A stretch of DNA of 64,000 nucleotides from Flavobacterium daejeonense DSM 17708 (GTDB lineage Bacteria > Bacteroidota > Bacteroidia > Flavobacteriales > Flavobacteriaceae). The stretch covers positions 1 to 64,000 of the forward strand of contig NZ_AUDK01000002.1 in the NCBI RefSeq assembly GCF_000425425.1. The letters run 5' to 3'. The translations under genes and the position numbers were made by a program. This document shows, piece after piece, positions 53,639 through 62,534 of the stretch. A model generated the notes under the pieces. That model was not told where the DNA came from. It was given only the letters and a program-made list of their open reading frames with translations, and made no database searches. Every line of letters starts with the position of its first letter. The stretch's first letter is position 1.

Positions 53639-54601
53639 TTATCCTAAAGTTACTCTTTTGAAACCTGTGATTTCAACGTTGAAACCTTTAACGTAATCAC
53701 CTACTTTTTTACTGTCATCTTTGATGAAGTTTTGATCCAAAAGAGCTTTCTCTTGATCTAAAGTAGTGTTGTCAGAGATAAAACGTTGTACTTTTCCAGG
53801 AATAATTTTGTCCCAGATTTGTTCTGGTTTGCCTTCAGCTTTTAATTCAGCTTTAGCATCTTCTTCAGCTTGTTTGATAACTTCTTCAGTTAATTGAGCG
53901 TAAGAGATGTATTTAGGTACATTTTTCAAAGTTTTTCCTAAACGAGCAGCTTCTTCATTTTCTTTTTCGATTACAGCGATACGAGCTTCAAGTTCAGAAG
54001 CGATGAAAGCAGGATCGAAATCTTTGTAAGATAAAGTGTCAGCACCCATAGAAGCAACTTGCATAGAGATGTCTTTTGTTAAAGTCTCAGCGTTAGCAAT
54101 TGGAGCAGAAATTGCAGTTAAAGCGGCAATTTTGTTTACGTGAACATAAGATCCAACGAAAGCACCTTCAATGATTTCAAAACCACCGATTTCGATTTTT
54201 TCACCGATAACCCCAGTTTGCTCGATTAATTTCTCAGCAACTGTGATTCCGTTGAAATCTGAAGCTAAAAATTCTTCTTTAGAAGAGAAATTGATTGCTT
54301 TTTCAACTAATTGTTTAGCTAAAGTTACGAAAGCTTCATTTTTACCTACGAAGTCAGTTTCGCAGTTTAAAGTGATGATAGCTCCTTTAGTGTTGTCAGC
54401 GTTGATAAAAGAAACAGCAGCTCCTTCAGAAGACTCACGGTCAGAACGGTTAGCAGCAACTTTTTGTCCTTTTTTTCTAAGGTTTTCAATAGCTTTATCA
54501 AAATCTCCTTCAGCTTCAACTAAAGCTTTTTTACAGTCCATCATTCCGGCACCTGTAGCTTGTCTTAATTTATTTACGTCTGCAGCAGTAATTGTTGCCA
54601 T
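53639..54601 (-). CDS. tsf: Elongation factor Ts
   Basis: The start is the ATG of MATITAADVNKLRQATGAGM, giving 320 residues; the 16-codon upstream extension of the frame is not protein-like. The UBA-like N-terminal domain with the TGAGMMDCKKALVEAEGD signature (about 16-33) and LNCETDFVGKNEAF (the EF-Tu-contacting TDFV motif) are present. It recycles EF-Tu. It lies downstream of rpsB, as usual. Confidence 0.96.
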   Translation of the reverse strand: MATITAADVNKLRQATGAGMMDCKKALVEAEGDFDKAIENLRKKGQKVAANRSDRESSEGAAVSFINADNTKGAIITLNCETDFVGKNEAFVTLAKQLVEKAINFSSKEEFLASDFNGITVAEKLIEQTGVIGEKIEIGGFEIIEGAFVGSYVHVNKIAALTAISAPIANAETLTKDISMQVASMGADTLSYKDFDPAFIASELEARIAVIEKENEEAARLGKTLKNVPKYISYAQLTEEVIKQAEEDAKAELKAEGKPEQIWDKIIPGKVQRFISDNTTLDQEKALLDQNFIKDDSKKVGDYVKGFNVEITGFKRVTLG

Positions 54602-54728
54602 AATATATTTTATTATTTTAATGTTAAAAGTAAAAATTCCAATCTTCAAATCCCAAATTCCAACGTTATCAGATGGTTAAAAATCTGATTTTGGAATTTG
54701 GAATTTAAAATTTGGAATTTAAAATGAT

Positions 54729-55481
54729 TTATTCTTCAGTAGCCGGAGCTGCCTCAGCAGCTGGAGCTTCTTCTGCAGTTTCTTTTTCAGAACCTCTTTC
54801 AGAAAGTCCTTCAACAACAGCAGTAGTTACTATAGATAAAATTTTCTCAATTGATTTAGAAGCATCATCATTGGCTGGGATAACGTAATCTACTTCACGT
54901 GGATCAGAGTTAGTATCAACCATTGCGAATACTGGAATGTTTAATTTTTGTGCTTCTTTTATTGCGATGTGCTCAGCTTTGATATCTACTACGAACAATG
55001 CAGCTGGAAGTCTGGACATATCAGCGATTGAACCTAAGTTTTTTTCTAATTTAGCACGAAGACGATCGATTTGCAATTTCTCTTTTTTAGAAAGAGTATT
55101 GAAAGTTCCGTCTTTCTTCATTTTATCAATAGAAGACATTTTTTTAACTGCTTTACGGATTGTAACAAAGTTTGTTAACATTCCACCTGGCCATCTTTCA
55201 GTGATGTAAGGCATGTTAGCAGCTTTTGCTTTTTCAGCAACGATGTCTTTTGCTTGTTTTTTGGTAGCTACGAATAAGATTTTTCTACCTGATGCAGCGA
55301 TTTTTTTCAAAGCTTCGTTAGCTTCTTCGATTTTAGCTGCAGTTTTATATAGGTTGATAATGTGAATTCCATTACGCTCCATATAAATGTAAGGAGCCAT
55401 GTTTGGATCCCATTTTCTAGTCATGTGTCCGAAGTGAACACCTGCTTCTAGTAATTCTTTAACTTCTACTTTGTTTGCCAT
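54729..55481 (-). CDS. rpsB: 30S ribosomal protein S2
   Basis: The 250-residue protein begins KVEVKELLEAGVHFGHMTRK and includes the S2 signatures MAPYIYMERNGIHIINL and MLTNFVTIRKAVKKMSSID, then VDTNSDPREVDYVIPANDDA. The C-terminal tail is Ala/Glu-rich (EEAPAAEAAPATEE). It lies 176 bp after rpsI, and a candidate leader structure fills part of that gap. The 127-bp gap before tsf is made of GGAATTT-type repeats. Confidence 0.97.
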   Translation of the reverse strand: MANKVEVKELLEAGVHFGHMTRKWDPNMAPYIYMERNGIHIINLYKTAAKIEEANEALKKIAASGRKILFVATKKQAKDIVAEKAKAANMPYITERWPGGMLTNFVTIRKAVKKMSSIDKMKKDGTFNTLSKKEKLQIDRLRAKLEKNLGSIADMSRLPAALFVVDIKAEHIAIKEAQKLNIPVFAMVDTNSDPREVDYVIPANDDASKSIEKILSIVTTAVVEGLSERGSEKETAEEAPAAEAAPATEE

Positions 55482-55513
55482 TTTTTTAACTAGTTTACGT
55501 TCTGTTGATTAGC

Positions 55514-55547
55514 AATGTATAAATGGCGTTAATCGGCTTTATACATT
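55514..55547 (-). promoter_or_regulatory. Candidate rpsB leader hairpin
   Basis: Perfect 10-bp arms (AATGTATAAA and TTTATACATT) enclose a 14-base loop, ending 33 bases upstream of the rpsB start on the minus strand. A second imperfect dyad (TCCTATCGAGGTAGGA) lies further upstream at about 55566-55581. S2 autoregulates its mRNA through leader structure in other bacteria, so this could be a comparable element. Confidence 0.4.
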
Positions 55548-55657
55548 TAGATGCTAAACTAAATCCTACCTCGATAGGAGAGCAACAATAACTGTGTTTT
55601 TTAATTTCAATAAATAATTGATAAAGTCTTGCACCATCTGTACAAGACAGGTAAATA

Positions 55658-56044
55658 TTAACGTTTGGAGAATTGGAATCTCTTACGAGCTTTCTTCTGA
55701 CCGAATTTCTTACGTTCAACCATTCTTGGGTCTCTTGTTAATAAACCTTCTGGTTTCAAGATAGATCTGTTTTCAGCGTTTGCTTCACACATAGCGCGAG
55801 CGATTGCCATTCTTACAGCTTCTGCCTGACCAGTAACTCCACCTCCGTAAACATTTACATTTACGTCAAAGTTTTCAGCGTTTTCTGTCATAGACAAAGG
55901 TTGCATCACTTTGTATTGTAAAGTAGCTGTTGGGAAATAAGTGGCTAATTCTTTTTTGTTTACAGTGATTTTTCCTGTTCCTTCTGAAACATAAACACGT
56001 GCAACAGCGGTTTTTCTTCTACCGATTTTGTGAATAACTCCCAT
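55658..56044 (-). CDS. rpsI: 30S ribosomal protein S9
   Basis: The 128-residue protein has the S9 start [20 protein letters not shown], the conserved [20 protein letters not shown], and the basic C-terminus [12 protein letters not shown] that contacts P-site tRNA. It overlaps rplM by one base (the stop of rplM and the start of rpsI share a base), the classic L13-S9 pair. Confidence 0.97.
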   Translation of the reverse strand: MGVIHKIGRRKTAVARVYVSEGTGKITVNKKELATYFPTATLQYKVMQPLSMTENAENFDVNVNVYGGGVTGQAEAVRMAIARAMCEANAENRSILKPEGLLTRDPRMVERKKFGQKKARKRFQFSKR

Positions 56045-56499
56045 TACTTAAGATCGTTTAGGTTAACAGTTCTTGGTTTTTGGGCCGCTTGTTTGTGCTC
56101 AGAACCAACAACAACATTTAAATTTCTGAAAAGTTCAGCTCCTAATTTGTTTTTAGGTAACATACCTTTTACTGCTTTTTCTACTAAGGCTGCAGGATTT
56201 TTAGCTTGCAATACTTTAGCAGTTAAAGTTCTTTGACCTCCTGGATAACCTGTGTGACGTAAGTAAATTTTTTCGTCCATTTTGTTACCTGTAAGGTTAA
56301 TTTTCTCAGCGTTAATAACGATTACGTTATCTCCACAGTCCACGTGTGGGGTATAGCTTGGCTTGTACTTTCCTCTTAAAATCATAGCGACTTTAGAAGC
56401 AAGACGTCCTAAGTTATGACCCTCTGCATCTACAACGATCCACTCTTTGTTAGAGTTTGCCTTTGTAGCTGAAATTGTCTTGTAGCTTAATGCGTTCAC
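56044..56499 (-). CDS. rplM: 50S ribosomal protein L13
   Basis: The 151-residue protein has [36 protein letters not shown] and [20 protein letters not shown], all typical of L13. The start codon is GTG: the first in-frame ATG is at residue 39 inside the conserved fold, so GTG must be used. It heads the rplM-rpsI-rpsB-tsf group. Confidence 0.96.
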   Translation of the reverse strand: MNALSYKTISATKANSNKEWIVVDAEGHNLGRLASKVAMILRGKYKPSYTPHVDCGDNVIVINAEKINLTGNKMDEKIYLRHTGYPGGQRTLTAKVLQAKNPAALVEKAVKGMLPKNKLGAELFRNLNVVVGSEHKQAAQKPRTVNLNDLK

Positions 56500-56860
56500 A
56501 ATAAAAATTTTTTAATTAAACATTCCGTCCCCTCCCGAATCGTCGGGAAAAGGGTTGCAAAAGTACAATTAATTATTTTAAATACAAATACCTTAAATGA
56601 ATAATTTTTTTTGGTTTTGAAGCTGATTATCAATCGGATATTTATTCCGGTGGCAGAGCTGTCTTTTTTCTAATTCGAGTTCGTGCTTTGGTTTTAAAAT
56701 TATCTTACATTTGATATGAAAAATAATTTGATTACCTTGCATTCTTGCGATGGAAGAAATGAAGCATGAAATCCTTTTTAAGGTGCCGTTTAAGTTGTAT
56801 TGCGTTTTTGTGTAATACTATTTTGAAAATGACTAAAAAATAAGAACAATATAAACTATT
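56500..56860. other. Divergent intergenic region between rplM and a LacI-type gene
   Basis: This 361-bp gap contains a dispersed palindrome TCCCGA-ATCG-TCGGGA (56533-56548) only 34 bases upstream of the rplM start, then AT-rich DNA with no frame or hairpin of note. The rplM promoter and any leader must lie here, but I cannot fix a convincing TAnnTTTG element. No LacI-type operator like the one at 52483 is seen. Confidence 0.4.
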
Positions 56861-57907
56861 ATGAAAGTTAAAGCAACACTGAAGCAAATTGCAAAGGAAC
56901 TTAATGTTTCTGTTTCTACAGTTTCTAAAGCACTAAACGATAGTCCGGAAATTAGTAACCAGACTAAAGTTAAAATTAAAGAGTATGCTAAACTTAAAAA
57001 TTACAAGCCCAATATCATTGGTTTGAATCTAAAAAACCGAAAAACCAGAACTATTGGGGTTATCATCCCGAATATTTTAAATTCTTTTTTTGCCAAAGTA
57101 TTCAGCGGTATTGAAAAAGTAGCCGATGCTAAAGGTTATAATGTAATCACTTGTATTTCGAATGAATCCTTAGTGAAAGAAATTAATACTTTAGAAATGT
57201 TGAGTAATGGAACTACCGATGGTTTTATTTTATCGGTATCTCAGGAAGCGCAAAAACTTCAGGATTACTCTCATTTTAATGATATTATTAATGAAGGGAC
57301 TCCAATTGTGATGTTTGACCGTATTGCCGATGAGGTAGAATGTGATAAAGTAGTGGTGGACGATTACGATTCGGCTATAAATGTTACCCAACGTTTGATT
57401 GATACCGGGTGTGAAAATATTGCTTTGATTTCCTCAGTTGACGATTTAAGTGTGGGTAAATTAAGAACTGAAGGCTATTTGAAAGCATTAGCAGATAATG
57501 GAATTGCAGTCAATGAAAATATTATTCTTCGTACTAATTCAGAAGATGAAATGAAGAAAAAAATTGAAGCTGTTTTTGAAAATAATACGATTGATGCGGT
57601 TTTTGCTTTGGACGAACGTGATTCAGTGGCGGCTTTAAAACTAGCCATCAAAAAAGGGTATAAAATTCCGGATGAATTATCAATCATTGGTTTTGCCGAC
57701 GGAATTTTAGCTTCCAGACGATTGACACCAAGTTTAAGTACAGTAAGTCAGCACGGAGTGGAAATTGGAGAAGTAGCGGCCAAACTGCTTATCGACCGCT
57801 TAGAAGCCGACGAAGAAGATGAAGCTCCTTATCAAACTGTGGTCATTAAAACCAATCTGAAGGAAAGAGAATCTTCCCGAACTAAAAAATCCATTGCCAA
57901 GAAGTAG
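56861..57907 (+). CDS. LacI-family transcriptional regulator
   Basis: The 348-residue regulator has HTH TLKQIAKELNVSVSTVSKAL (about 6-25), a hinge helix (KPNIIGLNLKNRKTRTIGV), and the sugar-sensing domain (IIPNILNSFFAKVFSGIEKV ... SIIGFADGILASRRLTPSLS). It ends in an acidic then basic tail (EADEEDEAPYQ ... KKSIAKK). No sugar genes lie beside it, so the target is elsewhere. The stop codon is embedded in the terminator stem. Confidence 0.88.
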   Translation: MKVKATLKQIAKELNVSVSTVSKALNDSPEISNQTKVKIKEYAKLKNYKPNIIGLNLKNRKTRTIGVIIPNILNSFFAKVFSGIEKVADAKGYNVITCISNESLVKEINTLEMLSNGTTDGFILSVSQEAQKLQDYSHFNDIINEGTPIVMFDRIADEVECDKVVVDDYDSAINVTQRLIDTGCENIALISSVDDLSVGKLRTEGYLKALADNGIAVNENIILRTNSEDEMKKKIEAVFENNTIDAVFALDERDSVAALKLAIKKGYKIPDELSIIGFADGILASRRLTPSLSTVSQHGVEIGEVAAKLLIDRLEADEEDEAPYQTVVIKTNLKERESSRTKKSIAKK

Positions 57908-57921
57908 GCAATGGATTTTTT
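57884..57921. terminator. Terminator overlapping the end of the LacI-type gene
   Basis: Perfect 15-bp arms (AAAAAATCCATTGCC and complement) with an 8-base loop that contains the end of the stop codon; T runs on both strands serve this gene and the convergent polA. Confidence 0.9.
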
Positions 57922-57968
57922 GTTTTCTGTTTAGTGTTACTTAAATCTAAATTCTGTATTCTAGAATC

Positions 57969-60824
57969 CTAATGCGCTTCCAGCCAGTCTTTCCCCATAC
58001 CCAATTCAACAACCAATGGAACTGCTAATTGGAAAGCATTTTCCATTTCGGTTTTAATCATCGGTTGGATTCGTTCTAATTCGTCATTATGAACATCAAA
58101 AACCAATTCGTCATGAACCTGTAATAACATTTTCGATTTCCATCCCGAACCGTCGGGATCAGAAACTAATTTATTATGAATGTTGATCATCGCAATTTTG
58201 ATAATATCGGCAGCCGAACCCTGGATAGGAGCATTTACCGCATTTCGTTCGGCACCACCACGTACCACGGCGTTTTGCGAATTAATGTCTTTTAAATAAC
58301 GACGACGACCTAAAATCGTTTGCACATAGCCATGATCTCTGGCAAAATCAATTTGCTCATTAATAAAGGATTTCAATCTTGGGTAGGTTTTGTAATAAGC
58401 CTCAATCAATTCGGCGCTTTCCGAACGGCTCAGATTGGTTTGATTCGAAAGGCCAAAAGCCGAAACGCCATAGATAATTCCGAAGTTTACCGTTTTGGCA
58501 TGACTACGTTGTTCACGGGTTACTTCTTCTAATGGTACATTGAAAACCTTAGAAGCAGTCGATTTATGAATGTCTTCATTATTTTGAAACGCTTTAATCA
58601 TGTTTTCTTCGCCACTTAAGGCAGCAATAACACGTAATTCAATTTGGGAGTAATCGGCAGAAACTAAGGTGTAGTTTTCATCGCGGGCAATAAAAGCTTT
58701 ACGGATTAATCGTCCTCTTTCGGTACGAATAGGGATGTTTTGTAAGTTCGGATTATTCGAACTCAAACGTCCCGTTGCAGCTACTGTTTGCATATAATCG
58801 GTATGAACACGACCTGTTTTTGGGTTGACCTGATTAGGCAAAGCATCAATATAAGTGCTTTGTAGTTTCACCATTTGGCGCCATTCCAGAATATCGCGCA
58901 CAATTTCGTTGTCATTGGCTAAATAAGATAAAACTTCCTCACCGGTAGCATATTGTCCGGTTTTGGTTTTCTTTTGTTTGGCACCGCCAATTTTTAATTT
59001 GTCGAATAAAATATCGCCGAGTTGTTTTGGTGAAGCCAAATTGAATTTTTCTCCGGCGGTTTCGTATATTTTTTGTTCCAGCGTCTTGCTTTCGGCAGCC
59101 ATTTCGACCGACATTTTTTTCAAAAACGGAACATCGAGATTAATTCCTTCGGTTTCCATAGCAGCCAATACTGGAACCAGTGGGATTTCAATTTCGTCAA
59201 ATAATTTTTGGGTTTCGGTCTTTTTCAGTTCAACTGCAAATAATTCTTTCAATTGAAAAGTGACATCGGCATCTTCGGCGGCATATTCTTTAATGTCTTC
59301 CAAATCGACTTCACGCATTGATTTTTGGTTTTTTCCTTTTTTTCCAATTAAATCTTCAATCGATTTTGGCGAATATTTTAAATAAGTTTCTGCCAAAATA
59401 TCCATATTATGACGCATATCCGGATTAATCAGATAATGCGCAATCATGGTGTCGAATAATTTTCCGCCTACGCGAATGCCGTAATTAGCCAGAATTTTCA
59501 AATCGTATTTGATGTTTTGACCTATTTTTTCAATTTCAGGATTCTCAAAAAACGGAATGAATTTTTCGGCTAAAACTTTAGATTCCTCTTGATTCTCTGG
59601 AAACGGAACATAAAAACCTTTGCCTTTTTCATAAGAGAACGACATTCCAACCAATTCAGCATGCAAAGCATCCAGTCCGGTGGTTTCGGTGTCAAAGCAA
59701 ACGGAAGTTTGTTTTTCTAAATTTTGCAACAGCAAACGAATTCCTAAATCGCCTTGGATAATTTGATACGAATGCGGAGTGTTCTCCAGTGTGTTGTAAA
59801 ATTGTGTGTGTGCGATTTCAGCATCCTGACCCGGAGTGGTTGCCGAAAATAAGTCAAACTGATCTTCGTTTTTAGGTGATGTTTTTTTGTAAAGTTTAGC
59901 TTCGTCAACTGTGTTTTCTACGTTTGCGGAAGCTGGTGATGGGTTTTTGAAAATAGCATCAAATTGTTCGGCCATTCTTCTAAATTCCAATTCGTTGAAG
60001 ATAGCATCTGTTTTTTCAACATCAGGTTTAGATAATTCATAATCTTTCTCGTCAAAAGTCACCGGACAATCCAATAGGATAGTAGCTAGTTTTTTAGACA
60101 ATAAACCTAATTCGGCATTGGCTTCTATTTTGGTTTTCATCGCGCCTTTGAGTTGGTGGGTGCTTGCCAAAAGATTTTCCATCGAACCGTATTCGGCCAG
60201 GAATTTTTTAGCGGTTTTTTCACCTACACCCGGTAGTCCCGGAATGTTATCGGCGGAGTCACCCATCATTCCCAAATAATCAATCACCTGATCCGGTCTT
60301 TCGATTTCAAATTTTTCCAAAACTTCAGGAATTCCCCATATTTCTATTCCGTTACCCATTCGGGCGGGTTTATACATAAAAATATTTTCGCTTACCAATT
60401 GGGCAAAATCCTTATCGGGAGTCACCATGTACACCTGATAATTTTGTTTTTCGGCCTGTTTGGCAATGGTACCAATCAAATCGTCGGCTTCATAACCCGC
60501 TACTTCAATAATAGGAATGTGCATGGCACGCAACAATTCCTGAATATAAGGAACGGCAATTTTGATGGCTTCGGGAGTAGCGTCACGATTGGCTTTGTAC
60601 TCCGGGAACATTTCGTTACGTAAATCACTGCCGCCTTTGTCAAAAGCTACCGCCAAATGATCTGGTTTTTCACGCTTAATCACATCCATTAACGAATTCA
60701 TAAATCCCATAATGGCTGATGTATCCATGCCTTTAGAGTTAATTCTTGGATTTTTAATAAAGGCGTAATAACCTCTAAAAATTAAAGCATAGGCATCGAG
60801 TAGAAAAAGACGTTTTTGTGACAT
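57969..60824 (-). CDS. polA: DNA polymerase I
   Basis: The 951-residue protein has three domains. The 5'-3' exonuclease covers ~1-300 (LFLLDAYALIFRGYYAF, GMMGDSADNIPGLPGVGEKT). The 3'-5' exonuclease covers ~370-540 with intact acids (VCFDTETTGLDALHAE, and YAAEDADVTFQL). The polymerase covers ~560-951 (SADYSQIELRVIAALSGEEN, KTVNFGIIYGVSAFGLS, LLQVHDELVFDVH). Just before the last motif is an in-frame SDPDGSG encoded by a dispersed palindrome, which seems to lengthen a loop. The protein should be active in proofreading as well as repair. Confidence 0.96.
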   Translation of the reverse strand: MSQKRLFLLDAYALIFRGYYAFIKNPRINSKGMDTSAIMGFMNSLMDVIKREKPDHLAVAFDKGGSDLRNEMFPEYKANRDATPEAIKIAVPYIQELLRAMHIPIIEVAGYEADDLIGTIAKQAEKQNYQVYMVTPDKDFAQLVSENIFMYKPARMGNGIEIWGIPEVLEKFEIERPDQVIDYLGMMGDSADNIPGLPGVGEKTAKKFLAEYGSMENLLASTHQLKGAMKTKIEANAELGLLSKKLATILLDCPVTFDEKDYELSKPDVEKTDAIFNELEFRRMAEQFDAIFKNPSPASANVENTVDEAKLYKKTSPKNEDQFDLFSATTPGQDAEIAHTQFYNTLENTPHSYQIIQGDLGIRLLLQNLEKQTSVCFDTETTGLDALHAELVGMSFSYEKGKGFYVPFPENQEESKVLAEKFIPFFENPEIEKIGQNIKYDLKILANYGIRVGGKLFDTMIAHYLINPDMRHNMDILAETYLKYSPKSIEDLIGKKGKNQKSMREVDLEDIKEYAAEDADVTFQLKELFAVELKKTETQKLFDEIEIPLVPVLAAMETEGINLDVPFLKKMSVEMAAESKTLEQKIYETAGEKFNLASPKQLGDILFDKLKIGGAKQKKTKTGQYATGEEVLSYLANDNEIVRDILEWRQMVKLQSTYIDALPNQVNPKTGRVHTDYMQTVAATGRLSSNNPNLQNIPIRTERGRLIRKAFIARDENYTLVSADYSQIELRVIAALSGEENMIKAFQNNEDIHKSTASKVFNVPLEEVTREQRSHAKTVNFGIIYGVSAFGLSNQTNLSRSESAELIEAYYKTYPRLKSFINEQIDFARDHGYVQTILGRRRYLKDINSQNAVVRGGAERNAVNAPIQGSAADIIKIAMINIHNKLVSDPDGSGWKSKMLLQVHDELVFDVHNDELERIQPMIKTEMENAFQLAVPLVVELGMGKDWLEAH
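58143..58158. repeat. Dispersed palindrome inside polA
   Basis: TCCCGAACCGTCGGGA has the same arms as the intergenic copies at 23345, 56533 and 61050. On the coding strand it reads in frame as part of the residues DPDGSG, between the palm helix and the QVHDELVFD motif. It looks like an element tolerated within a conserved gene. Confidence 0.6.
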
Positions 60825-61298
60825 TGATTAATAAATTGAATTTAAAATGTAAAAATATAGAATTCAATTTACTTTATGATTATTTCTAATTGCTTTGTTG
60901 AGATTGGTTTGTTTATGAAAAGTCATTTTTTCTTAATCTTGTTAAGTAGCTTTTTCTTTTTTGCTTGATCAAAAAAGAAACAAAAAAATCAAGTCTTACA
61001 CTTCCTCATCGGTCAAATTAGTTTTCGAATACTAAAAGAAAAGAACTCGTCCCGAAATGTCGGGACTCAAACAGCTTTTCTTTTTACGTATTCTTCAAAC
61101 ATTTGACACTCGACTGCGGAAGTTAAGGACTGGGCGAGACTTTTAAGAGATGATGTTCTGCTTTTACGTAGAAATTTCTTTAGGGAGACAATTTTCCATA
61201 ATCTTGTCTTTTCGACGAAGGAGAAATCTCACCAAGTAGCTCTATGAAGATTTGAGAGAATATGACTTATGAAAAGATTCGCGTTATAGGAGTTAGTA
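60825..61298. other. Intergenic region downstream of a toxin remnant, upstream of polA
   Basis: This ~470-bp stretch contains a dispersed palindrome TCCCGA-AATG-TCGGGA (61050-61065) flanked by ACTCG and CTCAAA, and a purine/pyrimidine-rich stem-forming stretch around 60950-61000 (CTTGATCAAAAAAGAAAC with a reverse-complement-like CTTTTTTGCTTGATC). I see no convincing gene. The polA promoter must lie at its left end. Confidence 0.4.
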
Positions 61299-61621
61299 TT
61301 ATAGAAATTTTGCTATCTCGGTATGATTATTGGTGATGTAGGTTATCAAATATTGATTTTCCTTTTTTTCGAAGAAAATGTACCAAGTTGTACGTGGATT
61401 GCTTTTGTAGAAAATGTATTTTGAACCCAGATGATAAAGAGGTAAAGGAGTAGCTTTTGAAGGGAAAGATGCAATGTTTTGTTCAATAAAATCAATTATT
61501 GGTCTTTGTATTCAATTGCATTTTCAAGATAGCTGAAATAGTTTTCTTTGTGAAGGATGTAAATTAGTTCGTTTATGTAGTTTTTAACTTCAGCTTTATA
61601 GAAAATCTTTATTTTTCCCAT
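61299..61621 (-). pseudogene. Frameshifted RelE/ParE-like toxin gene
   Basis: The start overlaps the end of the antitoxin gene. The first part reads MGKIKIFYKAEVKNYINELI ... AIEYKDQ and stops. Moving one frame gives the natural continuation IIDFIEQNIASFPSKATPLP ... YIFYKSNPRTTWYIFFEKKE ... NNHTEIAKFL and stop. The joined product of ~107 residues resembles the RelE/ParE toxins of Flavobacteriia, so one base seems lost in the A-rich CCAATAATTG stretch. The toxin is probably dead unless frameshifting occurs. Confidence 0.75.
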
Positions 61622-61809
61622 TCTAATGACTTTAAAAAATCAGAAGTGCGTTTTTTTAATTCATCAGCTGTAATGGCGGAGTTTATTTCTTTTTCAAAAT
61701 CAAAACTACTTTGTTGTTTTCTAAAGCTATCAATTTGGTCAATAATGGTTTTGTCCTCAATAGAAGACAACCATTTAATCAATTCCATTTTTTTGGCAGC
61801 AACATTCAT
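61609..61809 (-). CDS. Antitoxin-like small protein
   Basis: The 66-residue protein is helical and charged (MNVAAKKMELIKWLSSIEDK, then FEKEINSAITADELKKRTSD), like the antitoxins encoded immediately upstream of RelE/ParE toxins in Bacteroidota. Its end overlaps the start of the broken toxin gene by 13 bases. It lacks a recognisable DNA-binding motif. With the toxin frameshifted it is probably left from a decayed pair. Confidence 0.7.
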   Translation of the reverse strand: MNVAAKKMELIKWLSSIEDKTIIDQIDSFRKQQSSFDFEKEINSAITADELKKRTSDFLKSLEWEK

Positions 61810-61881
61810 AACTTCAATGATTTATTCAAAGGTACGACTAATTTTTTTTAAAAAAATTATTTGATTTTGATTTGTGTTTTT

Positions 61882-62340
61882 TTAAGTTGAAAATAAATTT
61901 CTCACCGTTTTCCATAAAATAGAGCTAAAAAAGATAATTTGAACGAGAAGGATACTTATACTTATGATTAAGTAACTAAAATTCAAGTATTCATTGATAC
62001 ATATATTTTTAAGCGTTTCTTCAATATTTTGTTGGGGTGCATTGTTGGATTTTTTTGATAATATCCAAATTAAAATTAATCCACCAATTGATAAAATTGT
62101 ATGCGAATTAATAATCCAATTGTTTATTTCAATTCCTTTTTTTGATATAAAAAAATGAAATAATCCAAGTAATAAATAAAAAGCACTTAATATAATTCCT
62201 AAGTGAGAATATTTGATAATAAAGTAAGTGTCGCGAATATTAATGTTAAATATTCCTTTGGATTTACTAAATCCAAAAACCAAAATAACAGGGACTATTA
62301 AAAAGAAAAAATGATAGGGTTTATTAAGAGCTAGATTCAT
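61882..62340 (-). CDS. Four-segment membrane protein of unknown function
   Basis: The 152-residue protein has four hydrophobic segments: FFFLIVPVILVFGF, the segment beginning IIKYSHLGIILSAFYLLLGL, IINSHTILSIGGLILIWIL, and YLIISISILLVQIIFFSSIL. Between the first two, the NINIRDTYFIIKYSH stretch weakly recalls a loop and His-bearing helix of haem-copper oxidase subunit I (DTYYVVAHFH), but the protein is far too short for an oxidase. It is transcribed alone, with no clear partner. Confidence 0.55.
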   Translation of the reverse strand: MNLALNKPYHFFFLIVPVILVFGFSKSKGIFNINIRDTYFIIKYSHLGIILSAFYLLLGLFHFFISKKGIEINNWIINSHTILSIGGLILIWILSKKSNNAPQQNIEETLKNICINEYLNFSYLIISISILLVQIIFFSSILWKTVRNLFST

Positions 62341-62534
62341 CTTTGGTATGTTTTTTTTCTTTCAAATATATTAAAATTTTCTTACAAGATATTATTTGTT
62401 TGAATCCACACCTACTAGATTTTAGAAACCTAGTAAGTTTTTAAATGATAAAAAATCAAGATTCCGTTAAAGTTTAATTAAGTAGTTCTTAACTAAACGG
62501 TAGAAGTTGTTATTTTGTGAAAAAATGTATTGAC

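Noticed and set aside
54171..54680. 169-codon plus-strand frame opposite tsf
   Set aside because: tsf is certain on the other strand; codon bias there creates the long antisense frame.
55495..55719. 74-codon minus-strand frame between rpsI and rpsB
   Set aside because: It overlaps the rpsI end and the candidate leader hairpin, and has no protein-like pattern.
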